From the NCBI RefSeq assembly GCF_009696065.1, contig NZ_VUMS01000024.1:1-40730 (forward strand): 40,730 nt of DNA, written 5' to 3'. The position numbers and the translations under genes were made by a program. Numbering within the stretch: position 1 is the stretch's first letter; each line of letters opens with the position of its first letter. The notes under the pieces were generated by a model. That model did not search any database. It worked only from the letters and a program-made list of their open reading frames with translations, and was not told the DNA's origin. Shown one piece after another: positions 25,751 to 33,798 of the stretch. The stretch comes from Oliverpabstia intestinalis. Lineage in GTDB: Bacteria; Bacillota; Clostridia; Lachnospirales; Lachnospiraceae.

Positions 25751-25789
25751 CTTAAATTTGCCTCTTCAATTCAAATATTTTCATTTTTT

Positions 25790-27925
25790 CTATCTAGCAG
25801 ATGCGTATTCACTGAAAATAACCTGAAATCTTATTGGTTCACAGTCTCCCAAAGATGCCTCCACATATACAGCTCCCTCCGAAGTTCCTATAATTTCTCC
25901 ATCTTCAATCCGGGCTTCTCCACCATAATATCTTGTACCCTGCTCAAGTATTGTCAGTTTGAGATCACTTTGCTCATACTGATAAGTTGCCGGGTATACA
26001 GCTATCGGCAATTTTATTTTCACACCCAACGGATAATATTCATTTTCATTTCCTTCATACCTAATTATTTCCAATTCGGTATTATCTGATGTTCCTTCTA
26101 CTTTTACAGTACAGGAAGTACTAATTGTTTTCATACGATCTTTTGAAGCCGTTATAGTTGTATAGCCTTCTTTTTTTGCTCTTACGATACCTGATCTATC
26201 TATTGTCGCCACTTCTGGATTACTGGATTCAAACTCAAGTTCTACAGGTAAATACGTATTGGTTGGATTAATCTCTGGATATAAATTAAGTTTTTCTCCT
26301 ACTTTTGCAGTATACGTTTCCTGAGGATAACTCAATGATTCAAGATCTGCAACCTTTTTTGTGATAATATCCATGGAAACACTTTTTCCTTTGTAGGTTG
26401 CTGTAAGCGTAACTGTTCCTTCTTTGAGTCCGGTAAGCTGTGCATAGTCTCCATTATAATCATCTCTGAATACCTCTAATTTTGCTATTGTTTCATCCGA
26501 TATACTCCAATCTTCCCCTTTTACCAAATCATAATCTTCTGGAAGTATTGAAAAACCACCGTTGAAATACTCAGCATTATATGTTCCAAACGGCAGATAA
26601 CCAAGCTCTTCATAAGGCATGCTTACAATATTAAACGGAACTACTACATCCACCTCACAAGTTGCTTTTTTTCCGGCAACTTCCGCTGTAATCGTGGCTG
26701 TTCCTTTTCCAATACCTTTTACTTTTCCATTCTCTACCGTTGCAACAGATTCATCGGAGCTGCTCCAGGTTACACTTTTGTCTACTGTTGTGTCGGACGG
26801 GTTACAAGTAACCTGAAGAGTTAATTCTTCTCCGGTCCATAACGATGCACTCGTCTGGCTCAGGTTGATAGACTTCAGAGCAATTTCCTGTTTTTCAGGT
26901 TCTCTTTGTTTATTCGGTACCCATTTTCCGCTACCATCTACATAATACTGTCCGATCCAGGTATTCGTTGCCATGGCTCCGTCAGCTCCCAGATAATAAT
27001 CACCTGCCCAGGCATTTTTTACCATTGCCCCGGATGCATCCATGTAATACCAGCTTCCGTTCACCTGTTTCCAACCGGTGACCATCCAGCCGGATCCGTC
27101 GAAGTAGTACCAGGTTCCGTTGATCATTTCCCAGCCGTTCATCGTATAACCGCCATCCGCATGTCTGTACCACCAGCGGTTTCCGCTCTTCACCCAGCCG
27201 GCCTGTGTTTTCACTTTTCCGGGAATCCAGGCTCCGCTTCCGCCTACATAATTGTCACCGATCCAGGTATTTGCCTGCATGACTCCACTTTCATTCATGT
27301 AATACCAGGTGCTTCCTACCTGCACCCAGCCGGTGGCCATTGCTCCGCTTCCCGTCAGATAATACCAACCACTCGGGCGTTTTAACCAGCCCGTCACCAT
27401 CCAGCCGGATCCATCGAAGTAATACCAGCTTCCGTTGATCACTTCCCAGTCATTGGTTGTATAGCTTCCATCGGCATGGCTGTACCACCAACGATTCCCG
27501 CTTTTCACCCAGCCGGTCTGCGTTTTTGCTTTTCCGGGGATCCAGGCTCCGCTTCCATCCACATAATTGTCACCGATCCAGGTATCTGCCTGCATGACTC
27601 CACTTTCATTCATGTAATACCAGGTGCTTCCTACCTGCACCCAGCCGGTGGCCATTGCTCCGCTTTCCGTCAGATAATACCAACCACTGGAAAGTTTTAA
27701 CCATCCGGTTACCATATAACCGTTTCCGTCAAAATAGTACCAGGTTCCGCCGATATTTTTCCAGCTGTTGGTCGGATAACTTCCGTTATCCTCCTCCCAC
27801 CACCAGCCGGTTTTGTTCTGTTTCCAGCCACCGGCTGCCTGTACGCTGACCGGCGTAAATGTTGACGCGAGCATCAGCACAGACATCCCGATCGCCAAGG
27901 CTTTTTTGATTGTTTTGTTCTTCAT
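25790..27925 (-). CDS. Secreted cell-wall-binding repeat protein with bacterial Ig-like (Big_2) domains
   Basis: A 711-residue surface protein. A signal peptide (about 1-31, ending VSVQAAGG) is followed by cell-wall-binding repeats (about 32-345) starting NKTGWWWEEDNGSYPTNSW, then a run of Big_2-type Ig-like domains. The clearest is SINLSQTSASLWTGEELTL...WSSSDESVATVENGKVKGIG; further copies are FEVFRDDYNGDY-type and SNPEVATIDRSGIVRAKKEG. No enzymatic domain is seen, so it is probably an adhesin or wall-organising protein. The repeat region includes a 315-bp near-identical tandem duplication. The ATG at 27925 follows AAGGAGAAAGAAT. It lies 51 bases downstream of the CAP-containing paralogue and could share its transcript. 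Confidence 0.88.
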   Translation of the reverse strand: MKNKTIKKALAIGMSVLMLASTFTPVSVQAAGGWKQNKTGWWWEEDNGSYPTNSWKNIGGTWYYFDGNGYMVTGWLKLSSGWYYLTESGAMATGWVQVGSTWYYMNESGVMQADTWIGDNYVDGSGAWIPGKAKTQTGWVKSGNRWWYSHADGSYTTNDWEVINGSWYYFDGSGWMVTGWLKRPSGWYYLTGSGAMATGWVQVGSTWYYMNESGVMQANTWIGDNYVGGSGAWIPGKVKTQAGWVKSGNRWWYRHADGGYTMNGWEMINGTWYYFDGSGWMVTGWKQVNGSWYYMDASGAMVKNAWAGDYYLGADGAMATNTWIGQYYVDGSGKWVPNKQREPEKQEIALKSINLSQTSASLWTGEELTLQVTCNPSDTTVDKSVTWSSSDESVATVENGKVKGIGKGTATITAEVAGKKATCEVDVVVPFNIVSMPYEELGYLPFGTYNAEYFNGGFSILPEDYDLVKGEDWSISDETIAKLEVFRDDYNGDYAQLTGLKEGTVTLTATYKGKSVSMDIITKKVADLESLSYPQETYTAKVGEKLNLYPEINPTNTYLPVELEFESSNPEVATIDRSGIVRAKKEGYTTITASKDRMKTISTSCTVKVEGTSDNTELEIIRYEGNENEYYPLGVKIKLPIAVYPATYQYEQSDLKLTILEQGTRYYGGEARIEDGEIIGTSEGAVYVEASLGDCEPIRFQVIFSEYASAR
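27166..27795 (-). repeat. 315-bp tandem duplication inside the Ig-like cell-wall-binding gene
   Basis: Two 105-codon units, each from TGWVKSGNRWWY to GAWIPGK, repeat with a period of exactly 315 bases (for example TGTAC at 27166 and 27481). A third, more diverged N-terminal unit starts at the signal peptide. Many third-codon positions are identical, indicating recent duplication or gene conversion. Confidence 0.75.
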
Positions 27926-27976
27926 ATTCTTTCTCCTTCGAAGTATTTATTATAAATCCTCTTGGTTTATAAACGG

Positions 27977-30346
27977 TTAATGCAGATATTTTTTCATATC
28001 ATCAACGGAAATCTCCATCCAGTTTGCCCAATATTCTTCTCTTTCCTGCTGAGAATAGTTTGCTAGTTCACTTTCTGATGGTCCGATTGTAAATATAAGT
28101 CCGCGTTTTTCTATTTTTCCATCTACCTTCAACACCAGAACCGCACAGCCTGCTGTCAGTGGCTGATCGGTCTTTTTCATCAGTTGTATCATACAGGATG
28201 AATTTTGTATCAGAGCATCCAAGGCTGCTTCTTTCGTAAAGTCCTTATCATCTCCGTACACCAGCTGAACATCCTGTGTTTCCTCATTTTCATCTACACC
28301 TATAATTCCGTAAATGTCAAAATCAGGTTGCACATGCATTCCCACTTTGACCTTAGAAGCATAGACCGCATCTTCTTCATTCCACACAAATGGTTCTACC
28401 CCATTTGCTGTTCTCATTTTGTTGACTTCATCAAAAAGATATTTGGCATATTCTGTGTCATAAGAGTATTCCACGACATCTTCCTCACCGGTTACGATCA
28501 CTTCACATTCTGCCCGTTTACCAAGAATCTCTGCATATACGGTTGCTCTTCCCGGTTTTTGTGCGACAATGCCAAAACGATCCGCTGTCACCACACTTTC
28601 ATCGCTGCTTCCCCATCTTATTCCATAACCGTTAGCATACTGATAATTTGCATACTCCACAGGTTTTGATGTTAACCGAAGGTGTGTTGTCTCGTTCTTT
28701 TCCATATATAACGTTGTCTGATCAAAATAAAGCTCTTCTAGGTCTTTATCTGCCGATACTACCGTTATCTTCCGACTTAACTCGATATCCCGTATCGTTA
28801 TATGAAGCGTGGTCTCTCCTATATCCGTTGCCCACAGAATACCTACCGGAGAATTGAGCATAAGGATATTTTCATCATCGACAGACATTCTGATAAGATT
28901 GGTAATATCATAATTTCCCGGCTGCATATGGACAGATACTTCTGCTGCTTCCCCATATTTGAGATAATCAGCATCCGATGTGGGATACTTGATTTCTACC
29001 GATATGGATGAAGCATCTTCCGGTAACACAAGCATTTCCACCGACCGTGAAACGTCGGAAACTTTCAATGCGATTTTTACTACTCCCGCTTTATGCGCCG
29101 TAACTTTCCCATCCTTGACTGTTGCAATCGATTCATCCGAAGATGTCCACTTTGCAGTCAGATCATCTGTCGTATTTTCCGGATAATACTGCCAGTCTAT
29201 CTCCTCTTCTTCTCCCGGCTTCAATGGCTGACCTGTTGTCTGCAAACGAATCGTTTCCAGCGGAACCCGTACCGGTTTCGTTCTGTCCCAGTTTCCATCC
29301 GAATCCAGATAACGGTCATCAATCCAGGTGTTTTTCAATTTCGTTCCGTTTTTTCCGACAAAGGAATCTCCGACCCACTGATTTCGAACAAGCACTCCAT
29401 CCTCGTCGACATAGGACTCTCCGATCCACTGGCTGGTTACTTTTTTCCCATCCCCGCCGACATAAGAATCATCGATCCACTGATTTTTCAGTTTTTTTCC
29501 GTCCGCTCCTGCATAATAGTCCTGCACCCACTGATTTTTTGTTATTTTTCCGGATATTCCTACATAATAATCATCCACCCAGCAGGCAGTCATCATCTTT
29601 CCATCGGAACCGAGATAACTGTCATCCACCCACTGATTTTTTCTCATTGCTCCGTCGCCTACCGGTCCCAGATAGTACCAGCTTTCGTTGATTTTCTGCC
29701 AGCCGGTCTGCATCCAGCCGTTTTTGTCAAAATGATATTTTTTCTGATTAATGGTCTCCCAACCATTTACCGTATAGCTTCCATCGCTGTGTCGATACCA
29801 CCAACGGTCACCGGAACGGATCCACTGACTCTGAACAGCATCCGGTATCCATGCACCGGATGGATTGACATAACATGAACCAATCCAGGTATTTTCTGCC
29901 ATCTTTCCATTTCCATACAGATAGTACCAGGAACCATTGATCAGCTGCCAGCCGGTCAACATCGCTCCACTGCTGTTCATATAATACCAGGTAGTTCCAT
30001 CTTTTACCCATCCAGTCAGCATCGCTCCGCTTCCCGGCTGTAGATAGTACCAGGTTCCTCCGACGGATGCCCAGCCTTCCGCCATCGCTCCGCTTCCGGT
30101 CAGATAATACCAGGAACGTCCATCCCAGTACCATCCGGTTCGCATATAGCCATTCCCGTCAAATGCATACCAGGTTCCGTGAATGTATTTCCACTGATTC
30201 GCCGGCCAGCTTCCATTATCTTCCTGCCACCACCAGCCGGTACTGTTCTTTTTCCACGTTCCCGCCTGTGACATGACAGGCAGCAGCACGATCATAAGTG
30301 CCAATACCGCCATGCATATTATTTTTTTTCGTCTTTTCTTTTTCAT
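27977..30346 (-). CDS. Secreted cell-wall-binding protein with Big_2 domains and a CAP-like C-terminal domain
   Basis: A 789-residue exported protein. The signal peptide KKKRRKKIICMAVLALMIVL ends near SQAGTW. Wall-binding repeats begin NSTGWWWQEDNGSWPANQW; then comes an unusual array of seven 17-residue units of the form KNQW(V/I)xDxYxGxDGKK. Next are Ig-like domains (WTSSDESIATVKDGKVTAHK; WGSSDESVVTADRFGIVAQK) and a CAP/SCP-like domain at about 626-755 (YLFDEVNKMRTANGVEPFVW, GCAVLVLKVDG, LIFTIG). The typical CAP histidines are not clearly conserved, so enzymatic activity is doubtful. The start at 30346 has GAGGAAGAAG upstream and lies 16 bases after the sigma-factor gene stop, implying one operon. 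Confidence 0.85.
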   Translation of the reverse strand: MKKKRRKKIICMAVLALMIVLLPVMSQAGTWKKNSTGWWWQEDNGSWPANQWKYIHGTWYAFDGNGYMRTGWYWDGRSWYYLTGSGAMAEGWASVGGTWYYLQPGSGAMLTGWVKDGTTWYYMNSSGAMLTGWQLINGSWYYLYGNGKMAENTWIGSCYVNPSGAWIPDAVQSQWIRSGDRWWYRHSDGSYTVNGWETINQKKYHFDKNGWMQTGWQKINESWYYLGPVGDGAMRKNQWVDDSYLGSDGKMMTACWVDDYYVGISGKITKNQWVQDYYAGADGKKLKNQWIDDSYVGGDGKKVTSQWIGESYVDEDGVLVRNQWVGDSFVGKNGTKLKNTWIDDRYLDSDGNWDRTKPVRVPLETIRLQTTGQPLKPGEEEEIDWQYYPENTTDDLTAKWTSSDESIATVKDGKVTAHKAGVVKIALKVSDVSRSVEMLVLPEDASSISVEIKYPTSDADYLKYGEAAEVSVHMQPGNYDITNLIRMSVDDENILMLNSPVGILWATDIGETTLHITIRDIELSRKITVVSADKDLEELYFDQTTLYMEKNETTHLRLTSKPVEYANYQYANGYGIRWGSSDESVVTADRFGIVAQKPGRATVYAEILGKRAECEVIVTGEEDVVEYSYDTEYAKYLFDEVNKMRTANGVEPFVWNEEDAVYASKVKVGMHVQPDFDIYGIIGVDENEETQDVQLVYGDDKDFTKEAALDALIQNSSCMIQLMKKTDQPLTAGCAVLVLKVDGKIEKRGLIFTIGPSESELANYSQQEREEYWANWMEISVDDMKKYLH
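29295..29650 (-). repeat. Array of seven 51-bp (17-residue) repeats
   Basis: Consecutive units such as KNQWVQDYYAGADGKKL and KNQWIDDSYVGGDGKKV keep Trp, an acidic pair, an aromatic residue and a DG turn, but lack the WYY core of the neighbouring wall-binding repeats. Confidence 0.7.
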
Positions 30347-30362
30347 ATCTACTTCTTCCTCA

Positions 30363-31418
30363 CTATTTGGCTGCACCACATACCGAGCAGACATACCCTC
30401 TCGTCATCACTTCATCGTATGCAGGTTCATCCACCCACACCTGCTGCGTCACCGCATCATGGTGAATACTTCCGGTCTGGATCTTCCTGCTGCTGAATCC
30501 GGCATTGTGTATCGCTTCGTGTTCCTGTGCATTTGTCGTTACATCTGCTCCGCAGGTATTACAAAAAACATGGTATTCGTAAACAGGCTCCTCGTATGCC
30601 TCCTGCACCTGCTGATGCCTGTCCGGAATTTTCGCAGCACCTATCCCGATTCCCATGCAGATCGCTGCTGCTGCAATTCCTGTGACAATTGCTTTTTCTA
30701 TCCCCGCTTTCACCAGGAACTTCGCCTTCGGTATCTGTTCCTGAACTCCCCGAAGTTTCTGAAACAGATACATGAGAATCGGAATCGGTGCAGCTGTCCG
30801 CAGGATAACTCCCTTTTTCTCCAGTTCGGCGATCTCTTTTCCGATCTTTTTTCTCGCATAATTCAGACGGCTCTTTACAGTATTTACGCTGCAGTTTAAA
30901 GCTTCTGCGATCTCGTTGACCGACATCTGCTCATAGTAAAACATTCCCACAACCATTCTCTGCTTTTCATCCAGTTCTCCCAGAATCTGGTCTATCATTT
31001 TTTTCGTCTCTGCCTGATCCACTACAATCTCCGGTATATGTTCCAGTCTTTCGTCCTGCAGTTCGGCGATGCTTTTTCCCCCTTCACCGTCTGCCTCCGA
31101 GAATAAAACCCAGTCCACTTTCCGCAAATGTGCTTTTGCCGTATTAACCGCTATCTTTTTGATCCACACCGGAAACTTATCCGGTTCTTTCAGCTGTTTG
31201 ATCTTTCGCAGGCTTTTATAGTAGGTTTCCTGTACAATATCCTGTGCGGTATCTTCATTATGTATAAATACTTTTACGATATGATATACTTCTGAATATG
31301 TAAGCATATATAAGTTTGTAAATGCTTCTTTATCGCCTTCCACAGCTCTCTGAACCAGTTCTATGCGGTCTTGTTTATCATCTTCTTTATCGTTATCTGT
31401 AATCTGATTGTCTTCCAT
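30363..31418 (-). CDS. ECF-type sigma factor fused to a transmembrane helix and an extracytoplasmic Cys4 zinc-ribbon-like tail
   Basis: A 351-residue protein. Region sigma-2 is at about 22-100 (DTAQDIVQETYYKSLRKIK, FPVWIKKIAVNTAKAHLRK) and sigma-4 at about 140-195 (LDEKQRMVVGMFYYEQMSVN, NCSVNTVKSRLNYARKKI). A linker leads to one membrane helix at about 243-263 (AIVTGIAAAAICMGIGIGAA), so the rest should face outward. The tail has CNTCGAD (286-292), several His residues and CSVCGAAK (344-351), suggesting a metal-binding fold. ECF factors usually have a separate anti-sigma; here sensing and sigma functions share one chain, and no anti-sigma gene is adjacent. The gene ends 16 bases before a wall-binding protein gene. 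The ATG at 31418 follows AAAGGAAAG. Confidence 0.85.
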   Translation of the reverse strand: MEDNQITDNDKEDDKQDRIELVQRAVEGDKEAFTNLYMLTYSEVYHIVKVFIHNEDTAQDIVQETYYKSLRKIKQLKEPDKFPVWIKKIAVNTAKAHLRKVDWVLFSEADGEGGKSIAELQDERLEHIPEIVVDQAETKKMIDQILGELDEKQRMVVGMFYYEQMSVNEIAEALNCSVNTVKSRLNYARKKIGKEIAELEKKGVILRTAAPIPILMYLFQKLRGVQEQIPKAKFLVKAGIEKAIVTGIAAAAICMGIGIGAAKIPDRHQQVQEAYEEPVYEYHVFCNTCGADVTTNAQEHEAIHNAGFSSRKIQTGSIHHDAVTQQVWVDEPAYDEVMTRGYVCSVCGAAK

Positions 31419-31590
31419 ATTATTATGTCTTTCCTTTTTTCGGAGTTTTTTATATGAATAGAATTGTTTTATTTAGTAATCTGCTAATCTGTTTTGCTTT
31501 ATACACATATCGATTCTGTATACTTTATATTTTATAGATGCATGAATCGGCTATTTGGTTTTATATTTTTCTGATTTTTCCAAAATATTT

Positions 31591-32529
31591 TTAATTCTTT
31601 TGTTTTGCTTTGCAGTTAACAATATAAATCCCGGCACACACCAGAAGCAGTGCCACTAAGCTACCGGTATTAAATGCCTGTTTCACCTCACCAAGGATCA
31701 ATGCTGACAGGATCACACTGCATAATGGATTGACAAATCCGAAAATCGCCACTTTTGAGACATCGTTCCAGGCAAGCAGTACCGACCACAGCGTGTAAGC
31801 AACTGCCGAAACCATTGCCAGATAGAAGATGATCACGACACCTACTGCGGTAATATTTCCAAGGTGTCCGCCCATTCCGATGCCGATCAGTGTCAGAACG
31901 ACGCCTCCCATGGTAAACTGTGTTCCGCTGAGCACCACCGGGGATACTTTTTTCGAATAGATATTAATCAGGATCGTGGAGATTCCATAAGCGACCTGCG
32001 AGATCAGGATAAATCCTTCACCGGTAAGCGTGAATCCCATATCCAGGGACTTTCCCATCAGATTGATCACAACCACACCGGCAAATCCAAGCACGCAGCC
32101 CGCCATTTTTCTTCCGGTCATCCGTTCGTTTCGAACGATCAGACAGGCCATCAGGATCGCAATAAAGTTGCCAAGTCCGGTGATAATGCCCCCTTTTACG
32201 CCGGAAGTGTGGGCAACACCGATGTAAAAGAAGAAATACTGTCCCACCGTCTGTGCCAGACACACCGGAACCGCGTATTTCAGAATCGTCCGATCCGGAA
32301 TCAGAACTTTTTTCTCTCTGATCGAAGCAAAAATCAGAACCAGCAGTCCTGCCAGCGTAAACCGAACCCCGGCAAATACAATCTGACTCGCCGTATCCGC
32401 CGCATCCACCTCCATCAGCCGATACCCCGTTTTAATCACCGGAATCGCGCTTCCCCATAAGATACAACATACACACGCAAGAAGCGCGACAATGCCTGTT
32501 TTTGTTAACGTATTTTGCTTTTGTGTCAT
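31591..32529 (-). CDS. EamA/DMT-family transporter (RhaT/YdcZ-like drug-metabolite transporter)
   Basis: A 312-residue membrane protein with ten predicted helices in two EamA halves: first half ACVCCILWGSAIPVIKTGYR and GVRFTLAGLLVLIF, second half GEGFILISQVAYGISTILIN, ending in the family-like NPLCSVILSALILGE. Members export amino acids or other metabolites; the substrate is unknown. The frame opens at 32604, but the ATG at 32529, after GGGGAGAG, fits the family start. It is monocistronic, with its promoter at 32576-32604. Confidence 0.9.
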   Translation of the reverse strand: MTQKQNTLTKTGIVALLACVCCILWGSAIPVIKTGYRLMEVDAADTASQIVFAGVRFTLAGLLVLIFASIREKKVLIPDRTILKYAVPVCLAQTVGQYFFFYIGVAHTSGVKGGIITGLGNFIAILMACLIVRNERMTGRKMAGCVLGFAGVVVINLMGKSLDMGFTLTGEGFILISQVAYGISTILINIYSKKVSPVVLSGTQFTMGGVVLTLIGIGMGGHLGNITAVGVVIIFYLAMVSAVAYTLWSVLLAWNDVSKVAIFGFVNPLCSVILSALILGEVKQAFNTGSLVALLLVCAGIYIVNCKAKQKN

Positions 32530-32575
32530 TTTTCTTTTCTCTCCCCTTATTTCTTCGTATTTTTCTGATAATACT

Positions 32576-32604
32576 ATCATATAGCAAAAAACTGACAAAT
32601 TCAA
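32576..32604 (-). promoter_or_regulatory. Predicted sigma-A promoter for the EamA gene
   Basis: On the minus strand TTGAAT (32599-32604) and TATGAT (32576-32581) are 17 bases apart. Confidence 0.6.
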
Positions 32605-32639
32605 AGCGATTTTTATTCTGTTTTTATATATTTTCGGAC

Positions 32640-32686
32640 AAAAAAGTCCTGAACATCAGGCATCTGAGGCCTAATGTTCAGAACTT
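32640..32686 (-). terminator. Strong terminator at the end of the broken ORF
   Basis: On the minus strand AAGTTCTGAACATTAGGCC pairs with GCCTGATGTTCAGGACTT and is followed by six T. It starts at the TAA of the frame at 32685-33002. Confidence 0.85.
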
Positions 32687-33002
32687 AAAATCCATAAATT
32701 TCAAACCGATAAACCGTCACAACCGGCGTTTTCTCCCCGAATTTCCAGATCCCATCTTTCTCTGCTTTTCTCACCAGAAGTAACAGCATTGAAAAGAGCC
32801 GCAATACCTGGATATATCATAATACACCTGTTCCTGATATCGCCAGGATCACATACCGTACAACGACAGGAATCTCACAAAAGCATTCCCAGTATACCAG
32901 CCGATTGGTCGAAGACAGTGGGGCGAAAAAATATCCCGGTATCACATGAAACCTATTGGATACTCCTATCTTTCCATGGTTCATTTTCATTATCTCGCGC
33001 AA
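32685..33002 (-). pseudogene. Unrecognised ORF broken by one in-frame TGA (32817-32819)
   Basis: A frame of about 105 codons starts near the end of the upstream gene (candidate starts from 33002 inward) and runs to TAA at 32685, directly at a strong terminator. A single TGA at 32817-32819 splits it into 61 and 43 codons. The second part, ending EKTPVVTVYRFEIYGF, reads like a real protein C-terminus, and the first contains NRLVYWECFCEIPVVVRYV. TGA to TGG (Trp) would restore it. I do not recognise the family, and the ribosome site is weak. It could also be chance; the terminator placement is the main support. Confidence 0.35.
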
Positions 33003-33394
33003 ATACTATTTACGAACACAAGATAACACGCAAAGTCACCGATCCCTTTTCGTATGTAGCCATTTTCCTCAACATCACCAAGCTGTTCTCTCCATACCGC
33101 CTTTTTCCCCTGCATTTTAAGATATCTTGCAAGCATATTCAAATGGATAATCACGGAATCATGATGTGAAGTTCTTAAGGAATCCGTATCTATTTTTTCT
33201 TCTTTCGACATCCGAAGCCACTTTGCACGAACCGCCGCATATCTGGTTGCTGCATCGATCAGTTCTTCATACAATTCCACAGCTTCCGGATCCTCTCCAA
33301 TCTCCTTTGACAATTCTCCGTGAATCCGCTGCATTTGGTGAAAATCCAACGCATATGGTTCCTTCAATTATTGTTCAAATGTATACACTTCCAT
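32990..33394 (-). pseudogene. Small conserved hypothetical protein (DUF3232-like) with a nonsense codon at position 9
   Basis: The 125-codon frame reads LKEPYALDFHQMQRIHGELS and ends IGDFACYLVFVNSICAR, which looks like a real small cytosolic protein; it resembles DUF3232 members as I recall them. It has no ATG near its start. Upstream and in frame lies ATG (33394) GAA GTG TAT ACA TTT GAA CAA, then TAA (33368-33370), then TTG AAG GAA. The upstream ATG has an ideal AAAGGAG seven bases before it. The simplest reading is a functional gene recently interrupted at codon 9; re-initiation at the TTG right after the stop is possible. It is followed by the second broken ORF. Confidence 0.6.
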
Positions 33395-33690
33395 CCCTCA
33401 TCTCCTTTTCAATCCAAGAATTTATTCATTTTCCAACCTATTTTATCATTTCAAAAAGTAGCTCCTGTAATCCCGCCGTCACATATCAAACATACTCAGC
33501 TGAGCTTCTTTTAAAATGCATTTCTATTTTTCATATTATAAAATAATAGTCATAAAAACTCCATTTATATTTCGGAAGATAATTTTCCCATAGAATCTGG
33601 CGATATGTTAAATTTTTTTTCCTGGCTCAAGGATATATGTTTTCAGCTCCATATATGTTTTAGATTCAAACCCTAATCATCTGATAAAAG

Positions 33691-33733
33691 AAATGCTGAA
33701 AGCCCACATAAAATACAGGCTTTCAGCATTTTT
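33691..33733. terminator. Bidirectional terminator after the SseB-domain gene
   Basis: A perfect 14-bp stem AAATGCTGAAAGCC/GGCTTTCAGCATTT has a 13-base loop and T-runs on both sides. Apart from this and the ribosome site of the broken gene, I see nothing in the AT-rich stretch 33395-33798. Confidence 0.85.
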
Positions 33734-33798
33734 GTCTCTATATTCTTATTATACATCAACAGCTATAAAATTCAACGCAGCTTATTACGTCAGAATTG

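Noticed and set aside
29093-29878. 261-codon plus-strand frame opposite the CAP-containing gene
   Set aside because: Antisense shadow of the 17-residue repeat array; it repeats with the same period and has no ribosome site.
23900-30250. Possible CRISPR array suggested by evenly spaced repeats
   Set aside because: The repeats are protein-coding wall-binding units with varied sequence and no unique spacers; no cas genes are present.
32817-32819. TGA as a selenocysteine codon
   Set aside because: No SECIS-like stem-loop follows directly, the surrounding protein is not a known selenoprotein, and an adjacent gene also carries a nonsense codon, favouring decay.
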